From: Marsupella aquatica
Lineage: Eukaryota; Marchantiophyta
Reading direction: 5' to 3'
NCBI GenBank assembly: GCA_973895155.1
Contig: OZ316893.1
Location: 5,766,001 to 5,830,000, forward strand
DNA: 64,000 nt
Part shown: positions 22,977-34,845 of the stretch, piece by piece
How the letters are laid out: each line of letters starts with the position of its first letter
How positions within the stretch are numbered: the stretch's first letter is position 1
The notes under the pieces: model-generated
What the model saw: the letters and a program-made list of their open reading frames with translations, nothing else
Databases searched by the model: none
Told to the model about the DNA's origin: nothing
Program-made: the position numbers and the translations under genes

Positions 22977-24558
22977 CTAAGTTACACGGGTATATTTTGG
23001 GTTTGCAACATCTCGACTTAAGATGACAAATAAGACCATAAGTCAGGTACCTATGCTTGTAGCGGGTTGCCGATTCATAAAGAAACGAGGAACGAGAGGA
23101 GGAGGCAACAACTCTAAGGCAAGAAAGCAACAATGGACGGAGTGCACGGGGCGCCAGTTGGATTTCCAAATCACGTTGAATTTCAGTTTCGGGTTATGGA
23201 GAAAGTTCATTTTCGGCAATTCATCGTGCATCACTTTGGTGTGCGATTCCTTCGGGAGGTTGAAGAATCCGCTCAACCTTTGTTCTTATCCACGCTTACA
23301 TATACACATAAGTGGGTTATATGTTTTTATATTTTAACATAATAGCTAGTTTGGTGATTCATCATGCCTAGTTACAAAATTTAGGCATCCTATGATGGGT
23401 TAGAGTGACGACAAAGCACTTCTAAATAAAGTATTGTGGGCTATATGAATAATTATCATAAACTAGAGTATAGGCCTACTAGGTGGCTTTACTTTTCCAC
23501 TAGATTTGTGACATAGCAAAATATATAGGGATACGTGGCATACATGTGTAAAAAGGCCTTGCATGGTTGCATGTCCATTTAGAATCAAACACATGGCCAA
23601 TTAGGTGTCGAAAGGAGGATACGCATGGAAACATGCCCAATAGCATCCAAACACCTTGTTGTTTACATGTTCAAATATTATTGGACCATGTGTACCAAAG
23701 GGGTGAGTCATTACCCCTCCAAAGCACTATAAATAAGAAGCCTGCCCCTTGGGGGTGGCATGGTGAGTTTCTTTGTTATTCCAAACTTATGTGCAAGAAT
23801 AGTGTGGGGAGTATAAGAATTCATAGAATGTGCTTGGAAGCTAGGGATGTGACATTGTTAGAAAGTTATTAAATAGTAAAGGTTGTACTATATAGGAAAT
23901 CATTATGATATATTTTTCTTAGGGAAATAATATTCTAACTTTGATCACCTTGATGAGCACACCAAGTTTGCTTTTGGAATCATTTGATTTTAGTATAATA
24001 CTAGAAAGTTATGATGACTTGAAGGTTTAGATTATGCTCAAATAGAACCATATTTTTCTGAGTTTGAATATTGCTTATAATATTTTCCTAGAATAAGATG
24101 CATATTTAAATTTTTTTCCTGGAAATAGATAAGAAGCTATGTTATGCCTAGGAAAAAGTTTTGAGGGTATATCTATCTTTAAGTGAGATATATAGTATGG
24201 TGACGGTGACAGGGTCTTCGTAGCCTGCAATCTAGATAGGTCCACCATTTTTCTTTGTACCTGTTGATGGAGATAGAGTTTTGACTCGAACCTTTGAGGG
24301 ATGATAGGATAGTAAATACTTGGCTTATTTGATATGGTACAAAGGAAATTGACAACCGTAGGTGAATTTCCTATATTCAAGAAGCTTGTACCGTGATTCT
24401 GAATTACAAGATAGACCTCAATAGAGTTCCTAGGCCTAATTTTAGTATAGATTGTAATGTTCGGGTGATATGTCGCCAAAAAACTGAGTTTCGAGCCTTC
24501 ATCATCAGAAACTTTGGGGAGTCGGCATATACCATGATCATTTCATCCCCGATTCCAT
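22977..24558. other. AT-rich stretch, no gene seen
   Basis: Lies between two same-strand fragments of the zinc-finger family (C and D). It is strongly AT-rich with no supported gene and could be an insertion that split one copy. Confidence 0.4.
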
Positions 24559-24900
24559 TCATTGTTCCCATGACAATTGAACGATTTCGGGTAATGATCG
24601 TAGTGTTTTATTAGCACGTCGTAGCGTATTGTTCTTCCGACAGACAGAAGCCCGGGCTTTCCCGACATCGCCCACGAACTTCACGACAACGTACACCACA
24701 CTCTGCACCAGATCCTCATTCTGATGTTCTGGGCATTCTCTCCAATGCCTGTTGATGTACTCCTTCTTGGAAAATATGCCTGTTGCGGGACATCCTGGAA
24801 TAAGGCACTTCCAATCGTAAACTGTTGGATGTCGGGCACTCTGCACTTTTCGAAAATGAAGACCTTCCACTGCTTCCAGGTGCGCCTTGCGTTCGGCCAT
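24559..24900 (-). pseudogene. Zinc-finger family, copy D (N-terminal fragment)
   Basis: The frame starts at ATG 24900 (MAERKAHLEAVEGLHFRKV) and contains the family finger DWKCLIPGCP...INRHWREC, a C-x4-C-x14-H-x3-C pattern identical in spacing to copies A and B. Family similarity ends soon after the finger, and the rest is basic, non-matching sequence. The blocks GFFPWRW and beyond are missing. The start codon lies within TACACGGTATGG, a near match to the dispersed motif. Confidence 0.55.
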
Positions 24901-24975
24901 ACCGTGTACCCTGTGAAAATTGAACGGAAGATCGCCGTCTGCAGCTTGTAATGTCGGGTTGCAGATTCGCACCAA

Positions 24976-27900
24976 ACAAAAGACTCCTTTGCAGGTCGCG
25001 GCAGCTCAAGCTTCTAAGTGTTCCCTTCGTCGATGCTCGTACGAGGAGTTTGCACATCGTGAAAGCTTCAGGTTTTTACTATTCTGTTAGTCGATTCTCG
25101 TAGGAGGAGTTATAGTCCCGCATTAAACTGTCGTTATGGGAAATCTCATAACCTGTCGTGGCGGCATACTATGATTTGGCACTATATGGTAATCTATTGT
25201 TATCACGGTATGGATGGGTGTCATACACGTGCAGTTTGTGGCTACGGCTTCAAAAGTTCGGCGGTCATCATTTTCGCACATGTCGGGGACACGGGGGTCC
25301 GGAGAGAGACCATACAATGATCACCAACATTGCCTTCAATTTTTCATTGAGTGAACTATGTATATTACTATCTCTTATCTCTGAGTTTACCGGGAGGGCT
25401 GTCTGTGAAATGCATTTTTGGCCGCACTAGACTCATCGCACGAAATTGACGTTTTTTTCCATGTCCTACAAGTAGAGCATGTGTAGTTCTTTTGGTTCCC
25501 TTGTAGCCAAATGACCTTAGGTACTTGTAAAAAGACATCACGAAGCTCCCATAAGGGCTAAGAATAACTACTATATGGCATGCCCACCATCCATCTTCAT
25601 AGCGGTGTCCCAATAGTGTCGAAGCTGAACACTTGACTAGTAAACGCAAAGTCATTGGAGTTATTTTCTACAAATCAGATTCCACAAATCATTGTACGGC
25701 ACCACCTGTGAAAAAGAAATGTCTTGCTCCCCCCTGCAGGCCGTCTTGCTGCTTGGCCGTCTTGCTACTGGGGCCTCGGCCACAGCCCGCAAAATTTGTT
25801 TGGTGCCAAAAAATTAGGAAAGTTGTTTGATGTGGTAAAGGAAAGGGACGTAGGTTTAGGTTAAGCGGGGGAGGATTAGGGGGAGGTACTTGTGTGTTCT
25901 TTTTTTACAATTGCTCCATCCATTACAACATTGTTGAGACTAGCAAATTAGCAACTGGTTGATACATAACTCTAGCGAGTGCTTACATGGGGTTCACTGG
26001 AGCACAACTTCGAGTTCTCATACACAAGTTCCGAAGAGTTGCACACAAGGACGTTCAACAAGTTGTTACTCCAGGCCAGCTAACACATATCAATTGTAAT
26101 TTTTTCATACACACATGCCGCAAATAGCCCGAGAAGAAGCTTTGTTTGTATTTACTTCAATGCTGGTATATTTTATTATACCCCTGTAATGTTATATAAC
26201 CCCTTAATTAACCAGTAAGGGGATTACTTGACAATATTTGAAGTTTTGGGAGATTGGATATTATGCAAAACTAGCTATAAACCAATCAACAAGAACTTCA
26301 AATATTGTCAAGTAATGTCCAATCATCCAAAACTTCAAATATTTGTGTAGAGCCCTTAAATGGTGTATTATAGGGATTACATAACATAGTTAAAAAAAAC
26401 CCCAAGCATTGCACTTTAGTGTTTGATTATGATGATTGAATGGAGAATATATGTGGAGGCCTGGAATGGGGGGGGGGGAAGTTAATTGTACACTCATTCA
26501 CTTTGACATAGTATGGTTGACAAAAATTGGAGAGTCTAAATACACATGCACCTATTGGAGAGAAATTTACATGCATCCACATTATGTAATGCAATCTGAT
26601 ATTAGTGGATTTTTCCCTGGATTTTCAGAATTACAACAGTCTCTCACTAGACCTGTAGAAAAGATGTCGAGATGAAAAAAAGATGGTGAGGTGAGAATAT
26701 CATGCAAAGATGAGGAAAAGATGGGGGAAGCGAAGTAGAGGAGAGAAAAGATATAGAGGTTAAGGGCATGATGTTCAGGGCGACATGAAGATGTCGAAGT
26801 GAAAAAATTTATGGCAACATGAACAAAACATAAGATGTCAAGGTGACACATATTATTTACATTTTTGGACCCTGCAAATTCAAATCACAACCACTCTATA
26901 AAAGAGCGGACCCTTGTATTATAGTTTAGGATTAAATTATAGAAGTAAATGATCTTTCCTCTGCATAGTTTGGATGGGCTTAGGGACTTGTGCTTTATTC
27001 CTTTACAAAATGCCATCTACTCTGCTTATCGATTTACAAAGCGTTGTCTCCACACGTGAGTTACTCAGAACCACGTGAAGCTGCTATATGGTGAATCTAA
27101 ACTTTCAAATTTTGCCTTATTCCGATTTTGTGTCAAGTATTTTGATTTTAATGTGCCTTACTAAAGTGGTTTTGAATTACCTTTTGTACCCCTTTTAATT
27201 TTAGTGAACTTACAGTATTTTGAAAGTATTTGGCTCCCCTCTTAAATGTTCGAGAAATGAGTTTGAACAATGTGCACATCTAGTGTACTAAGTTCCCCTA
27301 GTGATCTCCTTTCCAAAATTTATGGTTTTACGTGAGTTGACTGCCATTACTTAGAAGGAAGTGAAATCTTGTACTGTATGTGCACAACTCTTGAGTAACT
27401 TTATACTTTCTTGGTTTTTTTTGCATGATGATTTATGGTTTTGTGTGTTATGGCACTCACTCTTAATTAAGAGATCTTATTTCTTGGCATATACTTTATG
27501 TGTACCTAGTTACCTACTTCTTTTATCATAAAATTACATATCACTACAAGACCATAAAAAAAGACGTGTTCCAACATGAACATGCTAAATCAGAACCATA
27601 AACCTAGACCTCGAGAAAGAGAGTGAAGAACATGAAGAGGGGCGTAAAAGTCAGGTTTACTATGTGCATTTTCATCCACCCCGTTTGCATAATCAATCCT
27701 GTTCAAAATATGGGTTCTGTCCAGAGCTGTGCATGTCAAGCATGGAATTGGGTCACTATTCATGACCATGATTCCCTCAGGTGACGGCACTATTATTTTC
27801 ATTGCAATCTCACGCCTATGATGAACTCCTAAAATACATACTATGAGAAACGTCGTGTGGAATCTTAATCAAGGACTGTCGGATCATACTGTGATCAATA

Positions 27901-28110
27901 AGTTTATTCACATGCACAACACGGGCATGGATAGTGCTAAACATCATCCTCATGAATGGGTCCGTAGTGACCAGCTCGATACTCCATGATAAGCTGCATA
28001 GCCTCCTCTACGCTAACCGCGCAACCGGGCCCGTATGGTAGGGGGTATGTGATACGTGAGATGGGTCACGGGTGTTTCTGGGGTAACTGTGCTGCAAATC
28101 TCAACAACAT
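24976..28110. other. Gene-poor, repeat relics
   Basis: No convincing gene. Dispersed-motif copies lie at 25166 (CATACTATGATTT) and 25201 (TATCACGGTATGG, followed by GGGTGTCATACACG like the foldback-element end). GATGTCGARRTG-type runs at 26660-26850 resemble the minisatellite at 33.6-34.0 kb. A G11 run lies near 26468. Confidence 0.5.
26223..26315. repeat. Small inverted repeat
   Basis: A 23-bp arm at 26223-26245 (begins ATTACTTGACAATATTTG) is repeated in perfect inverse at 26293-26315, giving a foldback of about 93 bp. A further partial copy follows near 26330. Confidence 0.75.
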
Positions 28111-28181
28111 GGACTGGCTAGGATTTGAACCTGGGACCTCCCGTGTACAACGCCAGTGCACTACCATCGAGCTGCGAGCCC
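28111..28181 (-). other. tRNA-like relic or SINE head
   Basis: Read on the minus strand this is 71 nt with a 7-bp acceptor stem (six of seven positions pair, counting one G-U), a D-arm with GGTAG, a T-arm sequence GGTTCAAATCC matching the Pol III B box, and a 7-nt anticodon loop GTTGTAC (would read UGU, Thr). The anticodon stem has two mismatches, and one D-stem and one T-stem pair are lost. It is therefore a decayed tRNA or the head of a tRNA-derived SINE and not a working tRNA. Confidence 0.5.
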
Positions 28182-28246
28182 TTTATGCCTACGTCCATCG
28201 TCAAAGCGTTATTCATATCCAACAAAGTGCCCATCAAAAAAAGTTG

Positions 28247-28395
28247 CATATACGGTGTACGACATTCCTCCATACCATGATAACGTGGTTAATTTCTTTA
28301 AATCACTGAGTGCACTGTAAACTCTGTGCATTCAGTGATTTAAAGTCAATACGAAGGTCTATCATGGTATGGAGAAATGTCGTACACCGTATATG
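28247..28395. mobile_element. 149-bp foldback (MITE-like) element
   Basis: Terminal inverted repeats of about 37 bp (28247-28283 and 28359-28395, one mismatch) begin CATATACGGTGTACGACATT and end at the CATACCATGATA motif. A second, inner inverted repeat (28297-28314 and 28327-28344, core AATCACTGAGTGCA) makes the whole element a near-complete hairpin. It has no coding capacity, so it would be non-autonomous. No clear target-site duplication was identified. Confidence 0.85.
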
Positions 28396-29230
28396 TCACA
28401 TTTTGACGTGCATGTTTCCGCCCCGGAGTTGACGAGCTAACCATGGTAACCCCAAGACAAACCAAGTACACTGTTTACTGAACACTAATTGTGTAGCTCC
28501 AAAAAATTGAATCCCTCTTGAAATAGTCTTGCTAACACTAAATCTGTATTAACAGATAGGACTTTCTCTGGCCAATGGGGCTTGCTGGTCTTGAGATCCC
28601 TGTGTTTGAGATTGACAACCTGGTTTCTGGGCTTTCATCACATGTTGTTGCCGCACCCCAGGTGGGGTAGTTGATTGTATGTTATGGGATCACTCTTTCT
28701 GTTCTTCCTTGCCACGGGGTTTTCGTGGTCACTATCTAAATAAATCATGAAAAAAACATTTCCAAGGAAATTTGTATTAACAGTGATTGTGAGTGATTCA
28801 ATTAGTGTTACACTAATTATGGAAATCAACTCACATTATTTATGGAGTGGCTATTGATACCAAAAATGTTGCATGAAACCATGAATCTTGTTTGTAATAG
28901 TAGTCACACTATTTGGGTGTGAAGAATGTGAGTTGAAAATGGTATGGAATTGGTTGAATTTTTGGACAATAGCATGGACCATGGAGAGAGCCCAACTAAA
29001 CCATGAGATTTACATTAATAGTTCATTCATAAAGCATTCTATTATGTGTTTTCATAGGAATTATTGATTTTTGTGCTATGTTAGTATGTTCCATAATTAA
29101 TGTTATTTGAGCTCCAATACTCCTCAATTCACATATTAGTGTTACTCACACTATTTACAGTGTCACTCTATTTCCATAGTAACACTAACTATGGTAAACA
29201 GTGTAGTAGTCGCCCGCAACTCCCATTTTT

Positions 29231-29322
29231 GGACGACGACACCCTTGCAGACCGTGATAACTCAAAATGTTTTCTTAATGTCAATGAATGTAGCAAAATT
29301 TTGATGTGTGATTTCCAGCAGG
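29231..29322 (+). repeat. Dispersed ~90-bp unit, copy 1
   Basis: Starts CGACGACACCCTTGCAGACC, then GTGATAAC, then ends TTTTGATGTGTGATTTCCAG. It matches the units at 33102, 33258, 37472 and 38732 in order and spacing. The last part reads NECSKILMCDFQQ. Confidence 0.7.
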
Positions 29323-29634
29323 GTTTTCGATCGAGCCGTAAACTTGTTGTAAACCGAGAACCAACAAGGGTTGTGAAGAGAGAAACATTTATGAGTTTTA
29401 ATGCAATTAAAGGTTGACCCTGCAGAGAAGTACACGGGAAAATCAGCAAGGATTGTGGTAGCTGAAAATTGCCTGATGTGACTCGTAACTACATACATGC
29501 CTAAAGAAAACTCTATCCAGGGGCGTCTACCAGTTCGTGCTTGGCGTGACAATAACAGTTTGTATTTCCTGGGCAGAGCAAGGAGCGCTATTAGAACCCT
29601 ATAGAATTTCCCTGATCAGTTTAGCATTAGTCGT

Positions 29635-29898
29635 ATGGAATGTAGAAAGCCATACTACGACATACATAAAGAAACGGGATGGAATCCCTGTAATACAATG
29701 TCAACAGGTGATTACACTGCGAATTACGTTGTTCCATACGATGCCCTTGATGAAATGGATCCCGATGTCACCGTAAACGTTCAATACCATATACGTGCAA
29801 TACTGGTACCAATGCACATAACATATGAAACATATATGTACCGGGAGATTGTATCATGGTATGGAATGCCCCCGAAGCCGCCACTCCACTACAAATAG
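29635..29898 (+). CDS. Hypothetical fragment
   Basis: An 87-codon open frame with protein-like composition (YYDIHKETGWNPCNTMSTG, then HITYETYMYREIVSWYG). A similar peptide, ITYVYREMDE, can be read on the plus strand near 40955, suggesting a second diverged copy. No family is recognised and no splice sites were established. Confidence 0.25.
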   Translation: MECRKPYYDIHKETGWNPCNTMSTGDYTANYVVPYDALDEMDPDVTVNVQYHIRAILVPMHITYETYMYREIVSWYGMPPKPPLHYK

Positions 29899-30206
29899 CT
29901 TCCGTTTAGGGCGTCGAGAATTCGAATCCATGTCCTATGTGCAAGTCCTGCCCTATGCTGTCGAGAACTTTTCGTGGTTACCAGAGAGAAGCGGAGTGTT
30001 CGCTTCCATCCCGAAGCTGACAGTGCTCCGCAAAAGTTTGAGCTTTTCTTCAAAGTGCTGCGTCCTACATTCAACTCTTCTACATTCACTTCTTCTTTGA
30101 ATACTAGGCTCGACAGCACAGGGCTTTGCAGCTGCTTCGCCTATCCTGCAGCAGCTACCTTCTATGGGCGTTTACTTACTTCTCAGCTCCTGCTCCTACA
30201 ACAGCA

Positions 30207-31340
30207 ATGGCAGACCGAGGAACACATCCAAGGGCACTAACCCTGGCCGGACGGTGGAAAAAGAAAAGAACTGAGCAGAAGGACTACTTCCGCCGTTTCT
30301 ATTATGATGACAGCCTTGGGGTTGGCGAATTGAATCACGTTCATGAACCTTCGCTACCAGTGCCTCCAGCTTTGATTTCTGTCATACAGATCGCACTATT
30401 TGGTGGTGATAAGGACACTTGGATTGACAAGCTGCTGGACCCAGCCAAAGATTTGAAGCGCCGGATCACTGAGTCTGGTAAAGAACAGTCGCATTTGTTC
30501 AGTGATTGGGTGAGCATGGCCCGATGGAAGATCGCATATGGCCGCCCAATGCCCCGTATGACAGATGATGAGTGGAGGAGGACGGAGAGGGGTTTGGACG
30601 CAGTAGATTTCATGGCTTCCAGAAAGTTTGTTCTTGGAGAAGAGCAGGATGTGTTTGTCAAGTTCAAGATGGAAATGGCTTCGAGCGCACTGGCGTACAT
30701 TGCTGTGATAGAAGCGTCTGACTTATGGGGAAATTGGGCATTCCAAAGAGAAGCTGCTGCTTTGGCTGACCTTCATTACAAGAACTGGAAGCGCACTTTC
30801 AAGAAGTCATTTCTGAAAGAAGAGGCCAAATACATATACAAGAAACTGACATTTCCCAGCTTCAAAATTGGGAATTTCGCAGCCATCAGGCTGGTAAGTT
30901 ATGATATGTTACTGTCCTCAGAGAATTTTGATTGTTACTGATCGAGCTATGGCATGTTATTGTCCTCACAAGCCCAAATGAGTTTTTATTGTTACTGCTC
31001 GTGCTATGACATGGTACTATTCATGGCATGCCCAGTGGCGTAACAATTCCGTGTTTTAACGTAGGGAAAATTGGAGGAGCCAGTCAGCGATTCGTCCGAC
31101 GCCACTTCAGACGCTGTGCCTTTCACCCCGCCGGTAAAGGTTTCGCCTAAGCGGCCCCGTCAGCCCTGTGCATTTGGCTGTGCCCATTGTAGTACACAGG
31201 CCACTTCAACCCACAAACGTAGGGGCACCCCAGGAGACGAGAAAATGAGGACTGCTTCGCAGATCTTAGGAAAGATGAGAGAGGACGAGCGTCTAGTGTT
31301 TGAGGACCTGTCATCCGTTCAGTCTTCCTCCTCCCTGTAG
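30207..31340 (+). CDS. Two-exon unknown protein (320 aa)
   Basis: Exon 1 is 30207-30893, exon 2 is 31065-31340. The intron has a GTAAGT donor and TAG acceptor, phase 0. ATG 30207 (MADRGTHPRAL) was chosen because the preceding text is UTR-like. The N-terminus is basic (RWKKKRTEQKDYFRR), the middle is charged and helical-looking (DDEWRRTERGLDAVDFMAS, ADLHYKNWKRTFKKSFLKEE), and the C-terminal exon has a Ser/Asp stretch, PKRPRQ and a Cys cluster CAFGCAHC. An AATAAA signal lies at 31408. No known family is recognised. The WK..F spacing near the exon 1 end faintly recalls the DW(R/K)FS block of the zinc-finger family, but this is weak. The dispersed motif lies on both sides (29852 and 31468). Confidence 0.6.
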
Positions 31341-31560
31341 TTTCTTGCTGTTTGTGATGCAATGGCCAGTGCATGGCATGTTGTACTTCATTTTTGCGGT
31401 ATGCATAAATAAAGAGTCCTACGAGGGTGCGATGTGAAATAAGTGATATGATGACAAGACTCAATTTTATCATGGTATGTATTGTCATATATTTGATCAT
31501 AGTTAATCAGTCTCCTCATTAGCAACCGTCGTGTCGTTAGCAGCCTTCGGCGCGCCGGGT

Positions 31561-31696
31561 GCCGTCTCTCCGCCTCACTGGGTACTCGGACATACTATGA
31601 TTTACAGTCAATCCTAGTATCTGTGTATGCCGTCTCTCCGCCTCACTGGGTACTCGGACATACTATGATTTATGGAAACAGTCAATCCTAGTACCT
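31561..31696. repeat. 68-bp tandem duplication
   Basis: GCCGTCTCTCCGCCTCACTG starts at 31561 and 31629. Both copies include CATACTATGATTTA, a variant of the dispersed motif. Confidence 0.8.
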
Positions 31697-32130
31697 GTGA
31701 ATGAAACCTCGAAGCATCCACAAAGTTTGCCACCCGACATTATCATTGTCTAGAACAAAACTTTATTTGTTTGATAGCGGAACACCGCAGTACAATGAAG
31801 GGATATACAGGCACAAAGAGAAACACGGCGTAGGGTAAAAGGCCCATGCTTGCTGCTCATGAAAATGCAAAAATATATGGCGCGTAGTCACTGAGTTATA
31901 AAAAACTGACGAAAATCACGGTATGTATTGATCATTCACGAGCACGGTGTGTATTCAGTATCATAAACCTGGTGCAAACTAAACAAAAATCCCCAGAAGT
32001 CTCCTCGTTAGCAACCTTCGGCACACTGGGTCCCTACAAAACTGACAAAAATCCCTACACCTTCGAAGTCCACCCTTGCGCTAAACTTGAATAAGCGGCC
32101 GTGTAGCGGTCAGTCGTCTAGATCAGCCTC

Positions 32131-32982
32131 CTACAATGCCTTTATAAGATCACTGAGGACTTTTTTTGCACTAGAAGACTTCGACGGAGTAGTTGACGAA
32201 GACTTAGCTGGAGTAGTCAACTTAGTCTCCTTACCATTGGTGGAAGTCCTGGCGATGGGCCTCCTCGCACTGGAGGACCCAGCATGTAGGGAACGTGGCA
32301 CTGTCAAACCCTCATCCATAATCGTCAGGTGCTCAATATGCAACTCCATATCTCTTATTGAAAGTGACACTTTAATCTTGGGACAATTCTGCAGAACTGA
32401 CTGTACCAGACGAACCTGGTCTAGCTCAGGCAAGACATTGAAGTCATATGGGGTACACTTCAACAAATTGCAGGCACATTTCCAGATGTTAGCCCGCACG
32501 GGTTTTCGCGCCCCGTGTACTACATCGAATAAAACGAGCTCAAATCTAAACTTTGGTTCCCCCGGTAAACGATGCCCACATTGCGGCCCGAATTCGAGCG
32601 ATCTCGAGCATGAAGTTTGTGGACACGCAGAGTAAACAAATTTACGTGGGTATGGATGCCTGGCTACATAATTGAACGCCCACACCAAGGAGGGTGGAAA
32701 GTCCTTGCCTTTAGAAGCCGCCTAACAACCCTCAAATTCTGCGAGTGGAGTCCATTCAGCCATGGCGTGGAGAGGTTGGTAACGCGGATAGGGGCATGCG
32801 TCTGCCTTCAACCCGTTGCTTCCAAGTCTGCCTGCGGCCGCGCTATCATATCGCTCACAACACACGCAAATCAAAGTCAGAGCTGTTGCCTCAAAGTCGA
32901 AGCTGTATCTGCGCCCGCAAACAGAACTGCTACTCGCCGCATCAAAACTATTGTGCACACTTCCACTGCTATCGACTTGCAA
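32131..32982 (-). CDS. RPA1-like OB-fold protein (probably element-borne)
   Basis: Proposed exons are 32982-32730 and 32663-32131, with GT/AG junctions and a continuous frame (262 codons with stop). The second exon starts with a pattern typical of the RPA1 C-terminal DNA-binding domain: FVYSACPQTSC (C-x4-C), a downstream QCGH, then FRFELVLFDVVHG and IWKCACNLLKC. RPA1 binds single-stranded DNA, and RPA-like genes are often carried by plant Helitrons. The C-terminus is a Ser/Thr/Lys-rich tail. Helitron ends or a Rep/helicase gene were not seen, so the element link is inference. The 5' end is uncertain. Confidence 0.45.
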
Positions 32983-33101
32983 TAAGTACCGCCAAGGTAA
33001 ACGTAATATTCACGCTAAATAATACCGTCCCAATAATATCACGTAATAGAGTACGGAGCATGCCAGCCCAGTCCATGATAAACGCATCAAAATATGACAT
33101 A

Positions 33102-33197
33102 TACTATGTACGGTACCACTTCATACCGTGATAATCCTTGTTTTTCTCTTGCAATCAATGACTGCAACCATATTTTGATGTATGATTACCAGCAGGG
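33102..33197 (+). repeat. Dispersed ~90-bp unit, copy 2
   Basis: Order of blocks: TACTATGTACGG, CATACCGTGATAATCC, AATGACTGCAACCATATTTT, GATGTATGATTACCAGCAGG. It lies 156 bp from copy 3 in the same orientation. Confidence 0.85.
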
Positions 33198-33257
33198 ACG
33201 ATAAATGCTTAACAATTAGGTATACATCGTTCACTGTAGACCATGTAATATTACAGA

Positions 33258-33350
33258 TACTATGTACGGAACCCCTGCATACCGCGATACTTGTAATGTG
33301 ACTTTCAATCAATGAATGGAGCCACATTTTGATGTATGATTACAAGCAGG
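33258..33350 (+). repeat. Dispersed ~90-bp unit, copy 3
   Basis: Order of blocks: TACTATGTACGG, CATACCGCGATACTTG, AATGAATGGAGCCACATTTT, GATGTATGATTACAAGCAGG. Same layout as copy 2, with independent substitutions. Confidence 0.85.
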
Positions 33351-33599
33351 CTCCGAATTACATAAGGGTGCTCACAAACAATCCTGCTAAATGGACACGA
33401 AAATGGGGCAGCATACCAATCGTCATAAACCACATTAGATGTCTATAAATCAATGAATGCACATCTTATATTCCTCCCTCCTTCTCACTCTGCATAGTAC
33501 TAGGGGAGTGATAGAGGGCGTCACTCCACAAGTTCATCTCTCTTTGGACTCATGCGGGCCGTTGTAGTTGTCTTTATCATTCCACTAGCTCAATACCCG

Positions 33600-34020
33600 T
33601 GCATTGCACAACAGATGTCGTTCCTGATGTTGTTGAGAACAAAAGAGGTCGTGTCGTCCAAGAGGTTGTTGAAAATAAAGATGTCATGTCGGCCAAGTCA
33701 TCGGTCGTTGAGAAGAAACTTAAGATGCTGTGTCGCCCAAGATGTGAGAACAAAAGGTGTCGTGTTGGCCGAGATGCCGGTGATAACAAAAGATGTCATG
33801 TCGGCCAAGAAGTCGTTGAGAACAACAGATGTCATGTCTCCCATTCAAGATGTTATTAAGAAAAAAGATGTCATGTCATCTAAGATGTCATTAAGAAAAA
33901 CTAATGTTGTGTTGCCCAAGACGTTGTTGTTTAAGAAAAAAGATGTGGTGTCACCCAAGATGCCGTTAAGAAAAAAAGATGTGGTGTCGCCCAAGATGTT
34001 CTTAAGAAAATCTTGTGCAA
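33600..34020 (+). repeat. 36-bp degenerate minisatellite in coding register
   Basis: About eleven copies of a unit containing GATGTCRTGTCGCCCAAGA and ending TTAAGAAAAAA. The best period is near 36 bp, so one plus-strand frame stays open (33552-34043) with a 12-residue unit such as KKDVVSPKMPLR. The 3' copies are the most regular. The repeat, and no evident gene, explains the open frame. Confidence 0.75.
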
Positions 34021-34559
34021 AAATGGGCGCACAAAATGAGTAAAACAACCACAAAGTATAACCAGTCAAGAATGATTTTTGTCTTAGTATTTTTCATTTT
34101 GTAATTCCTTGAAAACCTTAACTTCTCCCCCCCCCCCCTTTAGGCCTTTTGTACTATTTTTTGGTTTGAACTTTTCTATTACATTATGTAATATTTGTAA
34201 TCATTTAAACTCCTCCTAGGACATAGATTACCATGGGGTACAATGTCTAGGCATGGAAAATACTATTTCTATGCATGGGGCTTAGTATGCATGGATAGTA
34301 CTATACATAGATGGTCCATAAAATATTTGATTATTGTGTATTGGCATTCCCTGATCGACATTCCCAATTCCCCTTTAGTTCTTGCTTGGAAATTTCACAC
34401 TCAATATAATTCAATTTTGTTTTATTCCTTCTCTTGGCCAGATTTTTTAATTTTTGTGCCCTGCATATTTGAATGACGACCACTCTAAAAAGTGGCGCAA
34501 CTGTGTATTATAGGAGTTAATATATCTTCCTCTCCTTTTCGAGGTTATGAAGTTGTGTA

Positions 34560-34750
34560 AAAGACTTCAACATGAACTCCATAAAGAGCAAGAGGAGTAT
34601 ACAGTGTGCGGTCAGCGATAATACATACTTCATGAAGTTCATCACGGTATGGAGCACCCAAACATGGCAGGGTCCATGAACAGCAAGAGGAATATCCCCA
34701 TGCGGTTAGCGATATTACAAAATTCACGAAATTCATCACGGTATGGAGTG
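34560..34750. repeat. 95-bp tandem duplication with motif
   Basis: Two diverged copies, each containing GCAAGAGGA and ending CATCACGGTATGGAG (34640 and 34734). Confidence 0.75.
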
Positions 34751-34845
34751 ATACAAAGATGAGGTGTAGTAAACGTTCAACTACACAAGTAGTGAAGTAG
34801 TAAAAGCTCAATACACTAATAAGTTTAGCAAATGAGGTACAAATG

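Noticed and set aside
33552-34043. 163-codon Lys/Val-rich frame as a gene
   Set aside because: Fully explained by the 36-bp minisatellite; upstream residues differ in character and no gene structure is seen.
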